DNA of 23,137 nucleotides, taken from positions 1 to 23,137 of the IMG/VR virus record IMGVR_UViG_3300032462_001521. The stretch is one strand, 5' to 3'. The notes beneath the pieces are model-generated. The model was not told where the DNA came from, made no database searches, and saw nothing but the letters and a program-made list of their open reading frames with translations. The position numbers and the translations under genes are program-made. Source of the DNA: a virus. Of the stretch, positions 22,201 to 23,137 are shown piece by piece. Position 1 is the stretch's first letter. Each line of letters starts with the position of its first letter.

Positions 22201-22815
22201 TTATTCTTTTATATATTTATTAGATTCTAATTTTAACCGTTGTGCCTTTTTCTTTCCGCTGCGATTTAACGGTTTCCAATATAAGTATTTTCCTTCATCG
22301 TAATGAGCTTCTATATCTAAATCGGGACGTTGTTCTTTTAATTTGATAGGACTTCGTGTACCATATCTAGCATTACACGTTCTTCCCGGCACAAATACAC
22401 CATCAATAATTAATCCATCATTTGCCTTTGCGCGCTTTCCGTGGTACTTCCACGATGCAGCTTGATATATACCACCGTGGTGTCCTTGTGTACTATCTGC
22501 GAACGATACGATAAGGTCATGTTCTGTATTTGTTTTAAGGTATTTAAGAGACTCTGAGAGGAGACCTGTTAATGGTGGAATTCCTTCCATTTCTGTTCTT
22601 ACCAATCTAAGTAATTCGATTACGGGTTCAGACCATCTGGTTGGAGGTGATGAAAATACTGCACCTGCCACACATTCACCTGGAATAATTCCCCAAGGAG
22701 AATCCTTTGGTAGATGCCAAGAAAATGTACAAATAGAGTTAACTGATCGGCCTGAATAATGGAATTCCTTTATTAAGTTTGATACCTTATCCTTTTGATT
22801 TACACAAAATATCAT
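22201..22815 (-). CDS. Mom-like GNAT-fold DNA modification protein 2
   Basis: The 204-residue protein shows the same block order as the protein at 11503-12153: LIKEFHYSGRSVNS at about 14-27, VAGAVFSSPP, IELLRLVRTE at 66-75, and IVSFADSTQGHHGGIYQAAS at 102-121. These match phage Mu Mom, which modifies adenine in DNA to block restriction. It is well diverged from the other copy. The frame starts at 22827, but the ATG at 22815 gives an ATGA overlap with the previous stop and has GGGA upstream, so it is preferred. It sits directly before the clamp loader ATPase. Substrate and chemical group are unknown. Confidence 0.83.
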   Translation of the reverse strand: MIFCVNQKDKVSNLIKEFHYSGRSVNSICTFSWHLPKDSPWGIIPGECVAGAVFSSPPTRWSEPVIELLRLVRTEMEGIPPLTGLLSESLKYLKTNTEHDLIVSFADSTQGHHGGIYQAASWKYHGKRAKANDGLIIDGVFVPGRTCNARYGTRSPIKLKEQRPDLDIEAHYDEGKYLYWKPLNRSGKKKAQRLKLESNKYIKE

Positions 22816-23084
22816 GGTTTGTCCCATTCGAAGGCCACTCGCGTGGAAATAATATATCCTATATTGGGAGGTATGTAGTCTGCTACTCGTACCACCGTCC
22901 CATCAACCATTGTAACGTATCGTTCTTCTGGGACTACAGTAGAGCGAGTGCAACTGTTTCGGAATCCCATAAGATTGATTCGGGAAGAGTGTACGTATAC
23001 CATTTTGGGGGTTTCATCAGGATCCTTTCTCCAATACTTAGTCGCCCTTTCCCTAAGAACGTTTACTACATCTTCTTTTACCAT
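22812..23084 (-). CDS. Hypothetical protein (90 aa)
   Basis: No family is recognised. The sequence begins MVKEDVVNVLRERATKYWRK, an amphipathic helix. A beta-rich part follows, with MVYVHSSRINLMGF, SCTRSTVVPEERYVTMVDGT and YIPPNIGYIISTR. It precedes Mom-like gene 2 with an ATGA overlap, and its start overlaps the stop of a partial upstream gene, consistent with one operon. A role linked to DNA modification is only positional inference. Confidence 0.65.
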   Translation of the reverse strand: MVKEDVVNVLRERATKYWRKDPDETPKMVYVHSSRINLMGFRNSCTRSTVVPEERYVTMVDGTVVRVADYIPPNIGYIISTRVAFEWDKP

Positions 23085-23137
23085 ACCTGGACGCCATAGC
23101 CCTGCCTGTCTACTTTTACATATAAGTTGAGTACCAT
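23078..23137 (-). CDS. Partial gene end at window edge
   Basis: The last 60 bases hold an open frame ending at TAA (23080-23078), read as VLNLYVKVDRQGYGVQVW at its end. The next gene's ATG lies within these bases, as in other overlaps in this window. This may be the tail of a gene that begins outside; too little is present to name it. Confidence 0.35.
   Translation of the reverse strand: MVLNLYVKVDRQGYGVQVW

Noticed and set aside
1-23137. CRISPR arrays, tRNA genes, IS elements or integrase attachment sites
   Set aside because: No regularly spaced repeats, cloverleaf-like sequences, transposase/integrase frames or terminal inverted repeats were seen; genes fill almost every base.

Overview
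The window looks like part of a large, AT-rich tailed-phage genome of the broad T4-like type. Every supported gene lies on the minus strand, so transcription runs from high to low coordinates. Genes are packed with ATGA-type overlaps or gaps of a few bases. A T4-type clamp loader (gp44-like and gp62-like), a phage ClpP-like protease, a Cas4/RecB-like nuclease and two Mom-like DNA-modification proteins argue for a phage rather than a bacterial chromosome. No tRNA, rRNA, CRISPR array, IS element or structural (capsid/tail) gene was seen. The host cannot be named from the sequence.

Layout in transcription order: (1) 23137-18926, replication block: a partial gene end, an unknown protein, Mom-like protein 2, gp44-like clamp-loader ATPase, a Cys4 zinc-ribbon-like protein, ClpP-like protease, a small overlapping ORF, gp62-like clamp-loader subunit and a PD-(D/E)XK nuclease with four cysteines. 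(2) 18925-11503, accessory block: a promoter-like element and a ribbon-helix-helix protein, a GT4 glycosyltransferase cut in two by one in-frame TAA, unknown small genes, a nucleoside 2-deoxyribosyltransferase-like protein, a second GT4 enzyme, an ASCH protein, a GT2 enzyme, four small genes of 53-59 codons found by hand, a degenerate GDPD-like protein and Mom-like protein 1. (3) 11514-8786, NAD module: a near-consensus sigma70 promoter, a bifunctional NMN adenylyltransferase-Nudix protein (NadM-Nudix) and nicotinamide phosphoribosyltransferase (Nampt), each preceded by a matching leader hairpin and a strong Shine-Dalgarno sequence. (4) 8755-1, glycan module: four glycosyltransferase-like proteins, three SAM-methyltransferase-like genes (one frameshifted), a 2-hydroxyacid dehydrogenase, a CMP-sugar synthetase (NeuA-like) and a nonulosonate synthase (NeuB-like) that runs off the window.

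How the parts may work together: the NAD pair would turn nicotinamide, PRPP and ATP into NAD+, matching the two-enzyme NAD+ reconstitution route described for phages facing NAD+-depleting defences. The Mom-like proteins suggest modified phage DNA that resists restriction. The NeuB/NeuA pair with many glycosyltransferases and methyltransferases suggests the phage makes or remodels a sialic-acid-like glycan, perhaps on its virion or on the host surface.

The least expected observation is the pair of leader hairpins before the two NAD genes. They share the loop sequence ACGGA, have a compensatory stem change, and sit at nearly the same distance from the ribosome binding site. They look like a common RNA control element that I do not recognise.
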